Positions 13,746 to 26,420 of a DNA stretch of 64,000 bases are shown piece by piece. The notes under the pieces are model-generated. The model searched no databases. It worked only from the letters and a program-made list of their open reading frames with translations, and was not told where the DNA came from. The position numbers were made by a program, and so were the translations under genes. This DNA comes from Scatophagus argus (Eukaryota; Chordata; Actinopteri; Scatophagidae), in NCBI RefSeq assembly GCF_020382885.2, contig NC_058512.1, forward strand, positions 12,674,802-12,738,801, given 5' to 3'. Within the stretch, counting starts at the first letter, position 1, and each line of letters starts with the position of its first letter.

Positions 13746-15342
13746 TAATCTTAATTCTTGTTGCATTACTCTTTGGAATATTTAAAAATAATCAAGTGTG
13801 ACCAAAATTACCATGCCTTTTTTGTAAACACATTTTTAATAAACAATTGTGGTCAAAGTTAACCACAGTAATGAATAGATTATTATTTATTATGGCTGTT
13901 TCACAACAGGAGCCAGCATGTTTTGACAGTTGAATGCTTTAATTGTGAAGCTGCTACAGTAGAAAATGTTGGGTTAGCATTGGCGGTATATGTCACAGCT
14001 GTGGGATGAACAGTAAGGAATGAGGCTGGTATCGGTGGTTGTATGGCTGAATGACAGACCACATCATTTCCTTGTTTACAAGGATGGTGGACTCCGTCAC
14101 TCAGCCACAATGAAAACCACTATATAAAGAGTTAAAGAAATAAGAAATGTAGACGAGTGTGTAGTGCCAAAAGTGGGGTTTCATGTCATGAAAATCTTAC
14201 ACAAACAGAGTTTAAACTTAAACTTTAACTCAGTGTACATCAGCTATGCTATACAGTTCAGTTTAGGTTTAGTTGCTGCTTTGAGACCCAGAATAGAAAC
14301 AGAAACATATTTGAAGAGTCCCATGAGAGAAATTTGCAAAGTAGCACAGATCATTTCTCATTTTTCCTCCTTCTGACCATGCAGGAGCCTTTACTGTTTT
14401 TCTTTTTTTGTACATGTTTCTATTTTTATCACAATTGACAGTTGACACAACCTCACAAAATGTTTCACTACCCTTAAACTAAACAAAAGGAAAATGACCA
14501 AAGTGTAAATGTGTTGTAAAAGGAATTCCTCTCACCTTTTCCTTTTTTTCCTTTCAATTCACACACATACTTTTTTTTTTTTATAACTCTAGCCAAATTT
14601 AAGCTGTGTACTATTCGCAGTGCATTGGCCTAATATATCTAATGTGTATGTGCCATATAGGCCTATATCACCTGATATGTGTAGTCAAAACATCTGCTTC
14701 AGCCGTACAGATAATATTTAAGGATAACATGCTCATGTTTTCCTTATGAACAATACCGTATATGTAAGTCCAGCATGGTGACCTGTATCTCAACTGACTG
14801 TGAAGTCATTTGTGATGATAAGAAGTACAAATATCTTCACTACGTCAGCAGTACATTAGTGTTTTGGTCAGACTGTACATGTGAATTTAAATGTGAATCA
14901 GTCTTAAGCTGCAGGATGAAACTGAATCCAAAATGCCCCCAGATGTTGAGGAAAGCATTCATTTTATGATGCTAAATGTAAGCATGAATTTGTTTACGAC
15001 TGAGTTAATGTCGTTTTGAGCTTCAACCCAACAAAGACTTTCCATGTAGTTTTCACATAATGTCAACCAGGGTCAGATCTCTGGGATAAGCCTTGTGAAC
15101 AGCAATAGACCGGGAGAGGTACTGAGAATTTCTGCATGAAAACTGAAATTAAATAAAATTAGTAAACATCTAAACAAGGCAGCAGAGACAGCTGTTGCTT
15201 ACAGAGGTTTGTTGGTCGTGTTTGATAGGTGTGGTTCCAAAAAGAAGCTGATAATGTCATTTCCCAGACTTGTTGGTCAAATCGTGTGTTTATGCAGAGG
15301 GTATTCAGTACAAATCCAGGATACTATGGATGCTAGGGGTTT

Positions 15343-15378
15343 AAACAAATATGAAAACATTTGTTTTCATATTTGTTT
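15343..15378. repeat. Perfect 16-bp inverted repeat with 4-base loop
   Basis: The left arm at 15343-15358 is exactly complementary to the right arm at 15363-15378, with loop ATTT. Transcription in either direction would give a tight stem-loop. The arms are AT-rich. No flanking duplication was seen. Confidence 0.9.
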
Positions 15379-16317
15379 GTTATTTGCAATAACGATCATG
15401 TTTTGTAGGAAATGCAGCACAGAATTACTTTGTTTTCAACACAGGAATAAAATGTATATTGAACATCATTTCACTTTATTATAAAAATGTTCACATTTCA
15501 CATTTTTTCTTTTTTTTCCTGACCTCAGCCAGTTCAGATTAGTAGTGTGTGAATGTAATTTGTAGGGCTGAATTTTTGTGGCTGAGGATTTTGACCTCAG
15601 ACTCTCATTCCATGAGGCTATTTGTAATGTGGATGTCTGTTTCCTTGTATTTCCTCTTTAGTATTTCATGGCGACATTGTCTAACACTGATCCCTCCACT
15701 GGTGCTTGGTCCGATCCAGTGTAAGAGACAGATGGACAGACAGACAGAGCTGTGTTTGGACAGTAAACAGACTCACTGTACAGAAAACACACAAAACAGA
15801 CGAGCAGAAGCGAAAGAACATTTCTGTTTATATTTCCCTCCGTCCCCTCCTTACCCTGGACATGCCTCCACATGGGACTCTGTGTGTGCGTGTGTGTGTG
15901 ATCATTGTAGTGAGTGGTCTGATAACAGCTAATCACAGGGACTTCCCAGAAGGAACTAACCTGAACTTACGGTCAGGTGTGTGTTTGCTTGTGTGCGTGT
16001 TTCATAGTAGTCTTGTGCTTATGAGGTCTTCACACAGATGGGCAGATTACTTCATCTGCAATAAAGGACTTTTTGCCACTTCAAGCTGGGTTAAGGCTTC
16101 AGTTTGTGGTGTTCAGTATAAATTGAGTTAATTAATGGTTTAAACAAAGACACACTGTTTGGTACCAATTTTTCTTCCACATGGGAAATAAACATCACTG
16201 TCTCATCAGCACTGAAGGTCTGTGAGTTAGTTTTCAACAGAGTGAATCAACAGAACCAAATAAAAGAAACATTTCATCACTGTCAAATGAAAAGCATCTA
16301 TCTTCATTGGTAAACCA

Positions 16318-16378
16318 ATCTGAAAAAATGCTGCTTTTCTTAGTTCAAGAAACTAAGAAAAGCAGCATTTTTTCAGAT
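16318..16378. repeat. Perfect 28-bp inverted repeat with 5-base loop
   Basis: The left arm at 16318-16345 is the exact reverse complement of the right arm at 16351-16378, with loop CAAGA. The stem is moderately complex and not simple repeat (core ATGCTGCTTTTCTTAGTT). A stem this long and perfect is unlikely by chance. It could be a recent fold-back element, a repair-generated palindrome or a small-RNA hairpin. Confidence 0.95.
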
Positions 16379-17671
16379 AATCCATTTGGATTGTTGGTGT
16401 TTAATTTAGCTTAAGAGGCAGAAGAGTCTTCATTTAAAAAAAAGAACATTGCTGTTTATGTTTAAAAATTTAAAGTTACTTTCAGTTTCAATTTTTATGT
16501 TCTAGTATATTCCAGATTACTCTGATGAAAGAAGAGAACTTCTCACACTGGAAGTCAGAAAACAAGATTTCAGCTTTAAGTAGATCCATGGAGACTACAG
16601 GGTGTATTAACAGTGATATGATAAGGCATCGCAGAGTGTGTGTGCTGAAATAACTGGTATTGTACTCTTACAGTTTGTTTTTTTTATAATCCGTACAATT
16701 GGCTGACATAGACAATGTTTTCAGTAAAAGGTCAAACTATAAAAAGTCACTATAAAGCAAAGACATCTTTTTTTGTCACAGTATCTAGTATCCGTGCATT
16801 TGCAGTACATATAACCATTAAAAATGTAATGGTTGTAAAACTACCAGAACTTCATGGTCAAACATCTATTTGGATTCTAAACAAATACATTTTTCTGCTG
16901 TTTTCCTGGGCTCAGATCAGTTGGTTGTAAACAGACCAGTAACAATACCCTAAATCACTAAATGTTTTCCTCTTTGCTATGTGAGCTATTTTATATTTAA
17001 AAGTTGTACTTGCTACATAAACTGTCCCTACAAAAACAAATACTAAAGTGTCCCATTTTAAACTTAATTTATCTGCTTGTAAGCTGTCTTTTTTTCTATC
17101 TCCTTCATCTTCATCAGTTTTTGCAGAGGACTTTGCAGCGTGGTTTGAGAAGAATGTGGACAGTGGTTCCCAGTCACTCTTTATTCATTTCCCATGCCTT
17201 CTTCATCTTGCATTCCCACTGACTCTGCTACAGCAACCCTTCTCTGCCAGAAGAGCTATCATACAGCTGTGTCTGCCTTGACCTGAACCTTTGCTCCTAA
17301 CTTTCCCTTGCAATACCAATCAAATATGGTCACTTCTAGATAAAAAAAAAACAAAAAAACAAAAAACAAAAACAAGATGGTGACTGCCATAATGCCGAAA
17401 TGCTCAACACGGTAATCCACAAACAAATGCGAGATGAGATGGTTTATACAGTCCATACTTGTGCATAGGTAGACAGCCTATCAATCAGTCAGTAAAACTG
17501 TAAACTACTTTTGGGAGATGTACTCACAGAGTGTGAATGCCTACTGCAGAATAAAAATGTAATAAAAATGGTGTTTAATTGCATCAAAATCTTAAGATTT
17601 AGAACTACATGGGAATTAAATTTAATTGAAGTTGTTAAAGTTTACTATAGATGTCTGTGTCACTCTTTCAG

Positions 17672-17787
17672 ATTGTCCTTCTTGCCAAACCGGAGCTACA
17701 GCGACAATGGACAGACGATACTGCCCAAAGATCAGGAGTCTCAGGACTCTCTTGGACCACTATGAGGATGACTGGACAGACATGTGA
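17672..17787 (+). CDS. Weak candidate terminal exon, product not recognised
   Basis: A good acceptor (cactctttcag ending at 17671) precedes a short segment of balanced composition that is open in more than one frame. One frame runs 31 codons to TGA at 17763-17765 (starting LSFLPNRSYSDNG). Another runs 38 codons to TGA at 17785-17787 (ending LLDHYEDDWTDM). The roughly 800 bases that follow are more complex than the surrounding AT-rich DNA, as a 3' UTR would be. An upstream acceptor-like site near 17129 precedes an open stretch beginning EDFAAWFEKN, but no clear donor follows it. No family was recognised, so this may be non-coding. Confidence 0.22.
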
Positions 17788-20067
17788 CACCGTCAGCTGA
17801 TGTAGGGGACCTCTAAGTTGATTTAGAGACGAGGACTTCATGGCCTGTGTGATCTCGACAGTCTACTGTGACCTGATCTGAACTGTTTGTGAGACCTTGT
17901 CTTAGATATTCGCTCTATGATCCAGCATTGTGGTTGGCATTTTTCCATATATGTTGATGCTGTCCTGGGTAATTTAAGGTTAGAGACACTACTGCTGGGT
18001 GTCATACAAGTGCAGAAAGGCAACTCTAATGCTCCGTGTTTGCAAATGAGAAAAACGAAGCATATTTGTGCAGAATTAAAGTACCGGTTGTAGAGCACTT
18101 CTCTCTGTGGACTGAAACATGCTGCCAATATGTTGCCAGTTCTCTCCTTGTTCTAAAACCCTGTTCTTCTCAATTGAGTATCTGGATCACTGGATGTGAA
18201 AATGAAGTCAATAGTCCAGTGCCACAGATTTCAGAAAACTACAGAATAATGGAAAGAGGGAGAGGCCTCTTCTATTTTTTAACCTCTATGAAGGCATTCA
18301 TAAAAGTGCCATCTTTTGGTACCATGTTGTGAAGGACAAACAAGCTACAACAGAGCTAACCGCCAGGTGGTTGCACATGTGACTGCAGATTTTATCAGAA
18401 TTTCATTTTATTGTAAAGTTTGTATTCTTGCCTTTTGCCAGCATCAGTGGCACTCTGAAAATGCTGGATGTTACGTCAGTGTGGACATGTTTATTATGTT
18501 GCTTTCAATTTTGGAACACCAAAGTCCAAGGGTGTGAAATTAAAAGTTGGGAAGTTTGAGATGTAATACAGCATCATAAAAACTCTTCCATCATTCACCA
18601 TTGTGATGTAACACTTAAAAGCCCATTAAATACTGTTGCACTTATGTCTGTGCTCTGACATCTGTTGTATCTCTGACCACACCCAGCAGTGATGACATGT
18701 TTTTTTTGTTTTTGTTTTTTGTTAATGCAGCTCTACATCACTGTCACATAGTTTTTAGATTTAATGACCAGTGTTAAAACCACAGTGCCAAACATTTAAC
18801 TCAAAAGGTTACAGGAAAGTAGGAAAAAAACATTTGATTAAAAGCTTGAGAAATAAATACAAGCTCTTTAAATGCAGATAATGCATACTGTGCATTAGAA
18901 AGACATCCTCACCATGAAAGCATTATATGAAAAAGACCCCTTGAAACAAGAAGAGTAGTTTTACGCCTAATAAAACTACATAATGAAAATCTCATTAGTT
19001 TAGACTTCACTGACCAAATGTATGTTAAAGATCAGTAGCTGCAGACCGTGGAAACTGAACCTGCCCCTTTGGCGAAATGACGAGAACTGCTCTGATTTTC
19101 TAAAAATAAGATACTCACTGAGGATCCCAACAATGAAAATAAGAGGCAGACTGACAGAACAGCTTTCTAGGCCTTACTGAGACTAAACTCAAAACTAACA
19201 GGCTGTACTGTAGAACATGTGGCAGCTGATCCACTTAAAGAAGAACCAATTGCAAATTAGTGAAAAGTCAGGGAAATTTAAAAAAAATTTTTTTTTTTTT
19301 ACTTTGAGTGATGATCAGCCTTGCTATATTTTCCTTCTGATAACAAATCTTATGAAATGTCCAAAACTAAGAACCTGTCCGTTTCTTGATACTCCTTGAC
19401 TTCACAACTCTGTTTGTGATGCATTTTCAAAAATGGTTAAATAATTTCCTGACGGAGGTGGTCACTGTATGTAGTTCTTGGAAATGTTACAGCAGCAGGA
19501 CAGTGTACATGAAACGTCTTCAGAATAAACCACAGAGGTTTACAGCAGGAGGTGGGTTTGGTCTTTATGGGCAATAAGAAAGAATATTTCCCATTCCCAG
19601 ACTTATCCTTTAACCTACAACAGCATTGAACGTTAGATTTACATTAATTGTACAAAATAATAGATTAGGTTTAGGAACCTTTTTCTGATTGACCTATAAA
19701 AACCTAATGAAATATGAAGTATCTTACTGTTTTGCATTTCCCTTCAACCACTAATCTCAATGTCGTTTACACTGCTCAATTGATGGTGTTGTGACATAAT
19801 CCTTTCATGGTGGAGGACTAAACCACTAGCACAAAATCTGCATTTTAGGCCATATTTATTTCACAGTTTTTTAAGAATGTTAACAGAAATAAAATAATTT
19901 TTCATTTTTCATGTATTTGTTGGTACATTTTGACAAAAAACATCAGACATGATAAGCATATTCAGGCTGAGTTGAATAATTAATTCTGCTGTCTCCAATG
20001 AAAAATAAGAGACTTGTGAGTCAGATGATGTTGTGCAGTGTTTAACACGACATTAACTGATTTTGGA

Positions 20068-20081
20068 CCACTAGAGGGCAG
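20068..20081 (+). promoter_or_regulatory. CTCF-like core motif
   Basis: CCACTAGAGGGCAG matches the vertebrate CTCF core consensus at all 14 positions. The match is motif-only; occupancy is unknown. Confidence 0.5.
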
Positions 20082-22453
20082 AAAGATTCTGTGTCTGGCC
20101 ATCTGATGAAGAAAAATGTAATATTCACTCTGTTTTGAGCTTTGATTTGGTCAAAAAGCAGTTGAGTACTGCTAGAGAGCTGCAGCTACAGGCTTTGGCA
20201 GAAATAGTGTCAGGAGATTTGATTCAAAAGTAAATTCAATAATGTCTCTGCATCACAGGTTTATCTCCTACAATGTCTGATGCTCAGTTTACATATCTGA
20301 ACTCTACGTCTCACTCCATCTCTCACAACACGCTTGAGAGATTGACACAATGAGGTGTGAAAGCAACTCAGCCACCTACAGTCATCACTGACATCTGCAT
20401 TTTCATTTCAAATTCTTTCTGCCTCTCTGCCTTAGAAAACAGCACTTAATACAACATCTTTTCTTTTTATTTGCACTGCACAATCTCAAAGTCCAGCTTC
20501 AAATACGACAAGCCAAATGAATGTCTTGTTACAATGTGACAATTTTAAATAGTCTGCGGTGCCCTGAATTTCATCTATTTCATCTTTGTTGTGTGATGGA
20601 GATGATAAAATAAACAGAGAATTTGACAATGATTTGGCGTAAACTGATTAATTCCTGGGTTTCTAACCTGTAGGCTAAACAGAGAGACCACTAGCTTATT
20701 TCAGATCTATTAAATGTAGTAAGTCTTTTGAATCCTGTAAATTTCTGCAAGATCTGTAGGTAGATCCTGACATCAGTGGCATGTCAGTTCAGATTCTGTG
20801 GAATAGTGTGGTTGTGGCTCATTAAACTTGCATGAATGTGTTATCATTACCATCATTCATTGGATGTTGTGTTTCTGGACACCTGATGAATGAAAGTTGA
20901 GTTTTTACTTTCTTTTAGCTCTGTTTTGGTCACCACCAACTCCTGAGGGAAATATTTGGCTCTTTAGCTGCTAAACGCTGCACTGTGATCAGCTGGTTAC
21001 TCTAATTTTGTGTGTTCTTTGTTGCAGGGCAGCTGGTGTGCAGTGAGTTTACCAGAATCCTGTGACCTGTAGAAACAAACTGCATTTGCTTGTGGGCTAG
21101 GGATGCTTTGTCTGAAAGTAGTTCTTTAACTAAGCACATCTAGTTCAGTAGATTAGTATACAGAGAAAACAGTGCATTCTTTAGTAAGATTAAAATTCTC
21201 TCTGATTGCCTGGAGGAGCCAAGTCTATTTTGAGAACAATTGCCCAGCACCTGTCAGATATGGTGTACACTTCATACTGCTCTAATACTAATCTTGTTAA
21301 CTGATTATTGTAAGCAAATACATTTTTCACCATTTTAGGCAGGTGAATAACTATTTTAGTCTTTGCACATCTTCTGCTGATGATTTACACATCATCACCT
21401 CAGTTATGATGTGTTTCGGCCTTCAGTAAAACAACATGAACATCAAGCATGGACTAATATTATTCTATGTGGGACTGAAACACATTTTAACAAGCCTTTG
21501 TTACTGTTGGCGGTGGCAAGCGACAATTACACACAAAGCCCCTCGTCAGGAAACCTTTTTGGTAACGGCAAATATGATTATCCCCATCATTCCCTCCACC
21601 ACTGAAAACAATCTTTGAGCTGATTTGCCCCGTTGATTGGTGCTCACCCCCGAGACTGCTGGCCATTAACCAATCAGGAAAAACTCCAGAGGTGGAATTC
21701 ATTATTCAGTGAGCCCTCTCAAAACTCACCGACTCCAGTGCAATCTTTCTAGGCTTACATACTGTTTAAAGCATGAAGATCCCAAGGCTTTGCCTCCTAA
21801 CACAGCAGTGCCACATCTGGGCTTGGGCTTTTTAAAAGCATCTTGGCTCTAAGTTTAGTCTGAAGCTACAACAGGATCACAAAATTATTTTTAACCCAAT
21901 AAGACGCAGATCCAGTATTTTATCCTTCTTTGGGCTGCTAGAAATTTGTCATATAAGATTTTGTTCCTGTGTGAATCCAGCCTAATCTGCTTTTCTCACA
22001 GAAATGTCTATTGAAAAAACAATTTGCTGTAAGGTTTAAATTGTGATTTCTTTAATAAAGCCTTTGAGGGGATTTATTACTTATCTCCTTCCATGTGGGG
22101 CTAAGAGGTCAGGCTCAACATCAAAGCAGTAACCATGGGCCTTACCACATTTGGGATAGCTCCCACAGAAAAGCTCAGGTGAGCAGCTGTGTGCTCTTTA
22201 TCAGTAATGGGGATATTATCCAGTCAGTCAGTCTTCATATTTGAAGTCTTTTGTGTTATAAAACTGAAAAAGAAAAATCAGTCCAATAAACATTTCTGAT
22301 AATGTATACGTTTGACTATTGCAGTGCAGTGTCTTCTTTGTGCCAAGTAGTTAGTTCTTTATTGCCCCCTGAGGTCAAACAATAAAAACAACTGTTGCTG
22401 CTACTGACAGTCGTAGAGAACTGCAGGGGCAGTGGGTGTTTTTTCCCCAGTGG

Positions 22454-22467
22454 CCACAAGGGGGCAA
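22454..22467 (+). promoter_or_regulatory. CTCF-like core motif, with a weaker opposite-strand partner 80 bp to the left
   Basis: CCACAAGGGGGCAA matches the CTCF core at about 12 of 14 positions. A weaker AGGGGGCA core sits on the minus strand at about 22362-22375. Two opposed cores within about 100 bp would be unusual for random DNA. Confidence 0.4.
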
Positions 22468-23124
22468 CAACAAGCCCATACTACACTCAAAAACAAACCT
22501 CATCAAGTGACACAAAGATGAAACTTATTCTTTGAAATTGCTATCTGAAGTTTTTTAAAACTGTACTTGAGAAAAGTAAAGAAATTTGGTTTTGAAAATG
22601 TACGTATTTTATCAGTTTAATTCTGATGTTCTCTATAAAGGGACATGCTTAATGCACCCCACACATTGACTCAGTATTGTACTAATGTTAACTGGCTTGG
22701 AGCTTTGGCAAAACACTCTGTCCTATTTGGAACCTCACTAGGCTCCCAGTCTCAATATCACTGTATACCAGCAAAGAGCAGCACAGAATCAATCAAAGAG
22801 GGAATAGGAAATGGCTGTTCAGGAGACAAGTGGCCAACCCAAACCAACAACCTAAAGTATTGTATTTGACAACCTGGAAATGAGACTCAACTTTTTCTTC
22901 TTGTGGGGGCTCCAAGTGGGGATGACAGAGGAGAAATGTGATGAAGAAGCTGAAGGACAAAAGAGAAAAGAGAAAAGGGAGCGTTGGACCTGCATACGGT
23001 ATTTATAGGAAGTAGCTCTTAGCCACCACTAGATGTTGCTACACAACTAAGCAACCAAACTTGTCTCTTGCAGTTTTACTCCTCTGGCGTGATTAGAATT
23101 CATTTTGTGCAGACATATTTTAGC

Positions 23125-23167
23125 AGAGATATATAATATATATTATATAATATATATATATATATAT
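23125..23167. repeat. AT-rich (TA)n tract
   Basis: Alternating TA units with short interruptions. Confidence 0.9.
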
Positions 23168-24111
23168 TTACATGTCACAGTCAGACAAGCATGGTTGTAA
23201 ATGATACAAATGATGATGGCTGAATGCAATAGTGCCATGCCATCAAGGCAAAATGTCTGCTGTCAAAAAACACCCTATTAAAGTACAAATGCATGACACA
23301 GTACAAAAGAGAAATTTCCTTAAAAGGTTATCCACACACAAAAAATGGAGGGCTTTGAGTCAAATATGTTTCCCTGCAGCTTCACTGCATAGTGCAAAAA
23401 GGTGTATTTAATGCACCTCTATGTACACATATCAATGGCACTGTCCTGTCCTCAAAATTTCCTTGGTGCTTACCAGTTACAAGTGCCTGGTTTCAGGTCA
23501 CTGAAATGCACCAGGCACACAACAACACCTGTATTAAAAATGGAAATATAAAACACTTTTATACACTTTATTACTTTTGCTTTGTTTCAGTGACTGTACA
23601 TAGCTGATTAAGTCGTTAAGAGATTTGTTTGACGCATACCACAGTATTAAATCAGAGTAGAAAAAACAACAAACTTAAATCCCCTCAAGAGGATTTCAAC
23701 AATTTTGGCAGTGTATCCTTTATATTTGGCTACAAGTTGATATTTTCACGTTACCATTTTTCATGCTGATAACTTTTTAACTAAACATAGTTATTAATTC
23801 TTGTCTCAAGGAAGATGTTGTGCAACAACTGTCCTACATCCTTCTGGAACACTGGAAAAGAATGCCTCATGGACATAAACGCAAACTTTTGCACAATAAA
23901 TTCAAACTTATTTCAAAGCACCACATGGGTCTTGTCCTGAGAGACAAGTAACATTTTAAAGAGCCTGAATAAGTTTCAGGGTGAGAAATACTTCAGTGAT
24001 TTGTACAGCTGAGTCAGCAGGATTACCTTTTTTCACAGTTTAAGGCTCATCTATTATTCGGTAGGGTTGTACAACAAAAGACAACCATTATTTAAGGTTG
24101 AGTGTGGAAGA

Positions 24112-24235
24112 TAAGTTGCAGTGTCTCACAGCCTGAGGAAAGAAGCTGCTCTGTAGTCAGGTGGTATGACAGTCGCTTGCCAGCAGGCTGGCTGGGGTTG
24201 GTGCTGTAGATGTTTACCAAGGATGTTCCTGTCCT
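24112..24235. mobile_element. Probable retroelement 3'-region fragment
   Basis: The segment contains the phrase AGCCTGAGGAAAGAAGCTGC followed by TCTGTAGTC.GGTGGTA.GACAG. I associate this with multi-copy fish non-LTR retroelement 3' regions. No ORF or ends were seen. The call rests on remembered sequence only. Confidence 0.35.
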
Positions 24236-26363
24236 GGGCCATGCACATCCCATGCCAGTTTGTAAAATTGCCTAACCTCATTCAAACACTCAAGCCAAGA
24301 CATCATTTGAGAGAGCAATGACATGACAGCAGGCATTTTGGGTGCATGACTTTTCCTCTGTTGCAGCTAATCTTCCTTAAACATTTGCATTCCTGACAGG
24401 CAAGTGGTGTCTCAACTCAAGGAGTTAATAAGTAGAATGAATAAACACTTGTGCTCAGTGTCTGCTGCAGGACCCTTGCAACCCTTGAGAAATGTTGGAG
24501 GTGAAGAAGTGGTGGCATGTCATGGGTTTATCAGGATGTATTTTTTGGATTCCAAAGGTCATCACCTAAAATTGCCTAAAATGTGAAGCTTTAAAACCTG
24601 GCAAATACAAAATTCATAGAATTCTTTTGAAATTACAGTGCAAGTTCTTAAGAGGTACCTCTGGGAATCCTTTTCAGTTTGATCAAAAAAGGTTGTTCTA
24701 TCATTCACAATCAATATGAATGCATAAGTGCATATTCATAAACATGTCATTGAGCAGAGTAGCATCCTTTTTTGTGCAACAGGCACATTTTAAATCCAAG
24801 TGTTTGAAAGTGTAAAACAACCTGTTTTTTGTTTTGAATTATCGAAGTTTCATTAACACAAACAAAATGTAAAACCACTGAGAAATTTTCACCTTATAAA
24901 GAAGTTATGTGATGTTGACACACATCAAACTAGGAGTAACATTCGCAGTTAATTGGAGTCATGTTTCCAGCTGATGATAATAAAGACTCATCTTCTGTTA
25001 AACCATCAACTCTTCAGGAAAATAACTGGGTATTTAGCTGTGAAATGCTATTTTTTTCTGTCTGCTGTTTGGTTCTGGTTAGGTAGCATACTTTTTTTTG
25101 GAACAACAGTACTCAGAGTGATCCACAATAGTAAATATGATGTGAAAGACATAAAACATTTTAAATGTTTTATAACTGAGGGAAAATGCAGAGTTGAGTG
25201 ATGTAGGCTTCACATTCAATGTCATTTGATTCATTATCAATATAGTAGCTCATTAATATTAAGCATTTTTCAACTCAATCAAAAGTGGCCCAAGGAAGCT
25301 TGAATTTTCTCCTACAGTCTACCTCAGCTCATCTTAATTCTTGTCTAATAGGATAAGAAATCTTATCTGCCGCTGTTGTTTTAAAGTGTAACCCATGCCA
25401 TTTTCAAACCTTAACCTCTCTCTTCAGCCCATTCTGAATCCTGATCATTTTGTAAATAAAAATAAATGGCTTTGCACTAGATTTCCTTGAATCATTCTTG
25501 CTTGCTCAGATCTCCGGGAAAGTTAAGTCCCAAAACACAAAAAATTAACTTGTGTACGTGCCGTATTACAGAAGCAGTGTACGTATGTTAAAAAGACAGT
25601 ATGAAGTCCTCCTGTCCTCCTGACATATTTAAATCTTATGGCAAAACCTGTTCTGCAAATAAGTAACATGAATGGTTCCCTAATTCCCAAATATTAACTT
25701 TGTCCTTTTTTTTCATCCGGTGGTGCTTAGCTGCAAAATAAGCAGTTCCAGACATCAGTTGACAGATGAACGGATAAAACATTATATACAGTAAATGACT
25801 GTATATAATGACTGTATATACTGTAGTTTTTAGCAAACATTACTCAAACAGAAGAAAACATTTTTTTTCTTTTATTATTAATTATTTTTTAAAGAGGAAT
25901 TATGCACAGCAAGTATCTGAGTTAGTATTTCTGGCATTTCTAAGAATTTTTGGGTGATAATGGAGAGTTCATTGTTTACCTTGGGAGAAAATTGTCTTGG
26001 ACATTGAGAGAACAGTGATGTAGTATTCATTTACAATCACACTACAGCATTCCACCCACTCATTCCTACCTACACACCAAGACTATTGCACAGATGCCAT
26101 AAATCACGATGCAGTGTATTACTTGATATAACGGTATGACTAAGATATGACGAACTTTGAAATGTATAAAATCCTGTGCAGAAGTGGGGTTCCAAGGAAA
26201 GACTGAAAAACACCAAATGGAAGCTTTTATGGACTGAAAATAAAAATAGTTTGTCTGTATTGCTGAGTTGTGAAACATCTTTTTGATCTATTTGATCCAT
26301 TATTAGTTAATATACAGGAATGGAGCAGTGGGGTTTGAGAGGATGTAAATCTATGTACACATG

Positions 26364-26367
26364 CGCA

Positions 26368-26420
<53 letters not shown>
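26364..26420. repeat. (CA)n microsatellite
   Basis: About 25 CA units with one early interruption. They create long Cys/Val and Thr/His open frames that are not genes. Confidence 0.95.

Larger units (their letters stand above)
10151..17100. other. Gene-poor region, continued
   Basis: No supported gene was seen. It holds an acidic low-complexity open stretch at 11428-11721 (see findings), a GATA microsatellite with a retroelement tail at 13.7 kb, and two perfect inverted repeats at 15.3 and 16.3 kb. The rest is AT-rich sequence with no recognised motif. Confidence 0.55.

Noticed and set aside
15549-16131. Overlapping open frames of 92-141 codons on both strands
   Set aside because: Open on both strands with TG-repeat content, no splice support and no recognised domain. 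This is the pattern of chance frames in GC-balanced DNA.
26227-26418. Long Cys/Val and Thr/His open frames around 26.3 kb
   Set aside because: They are translations of the CA microsatellite and have no independent coding support.
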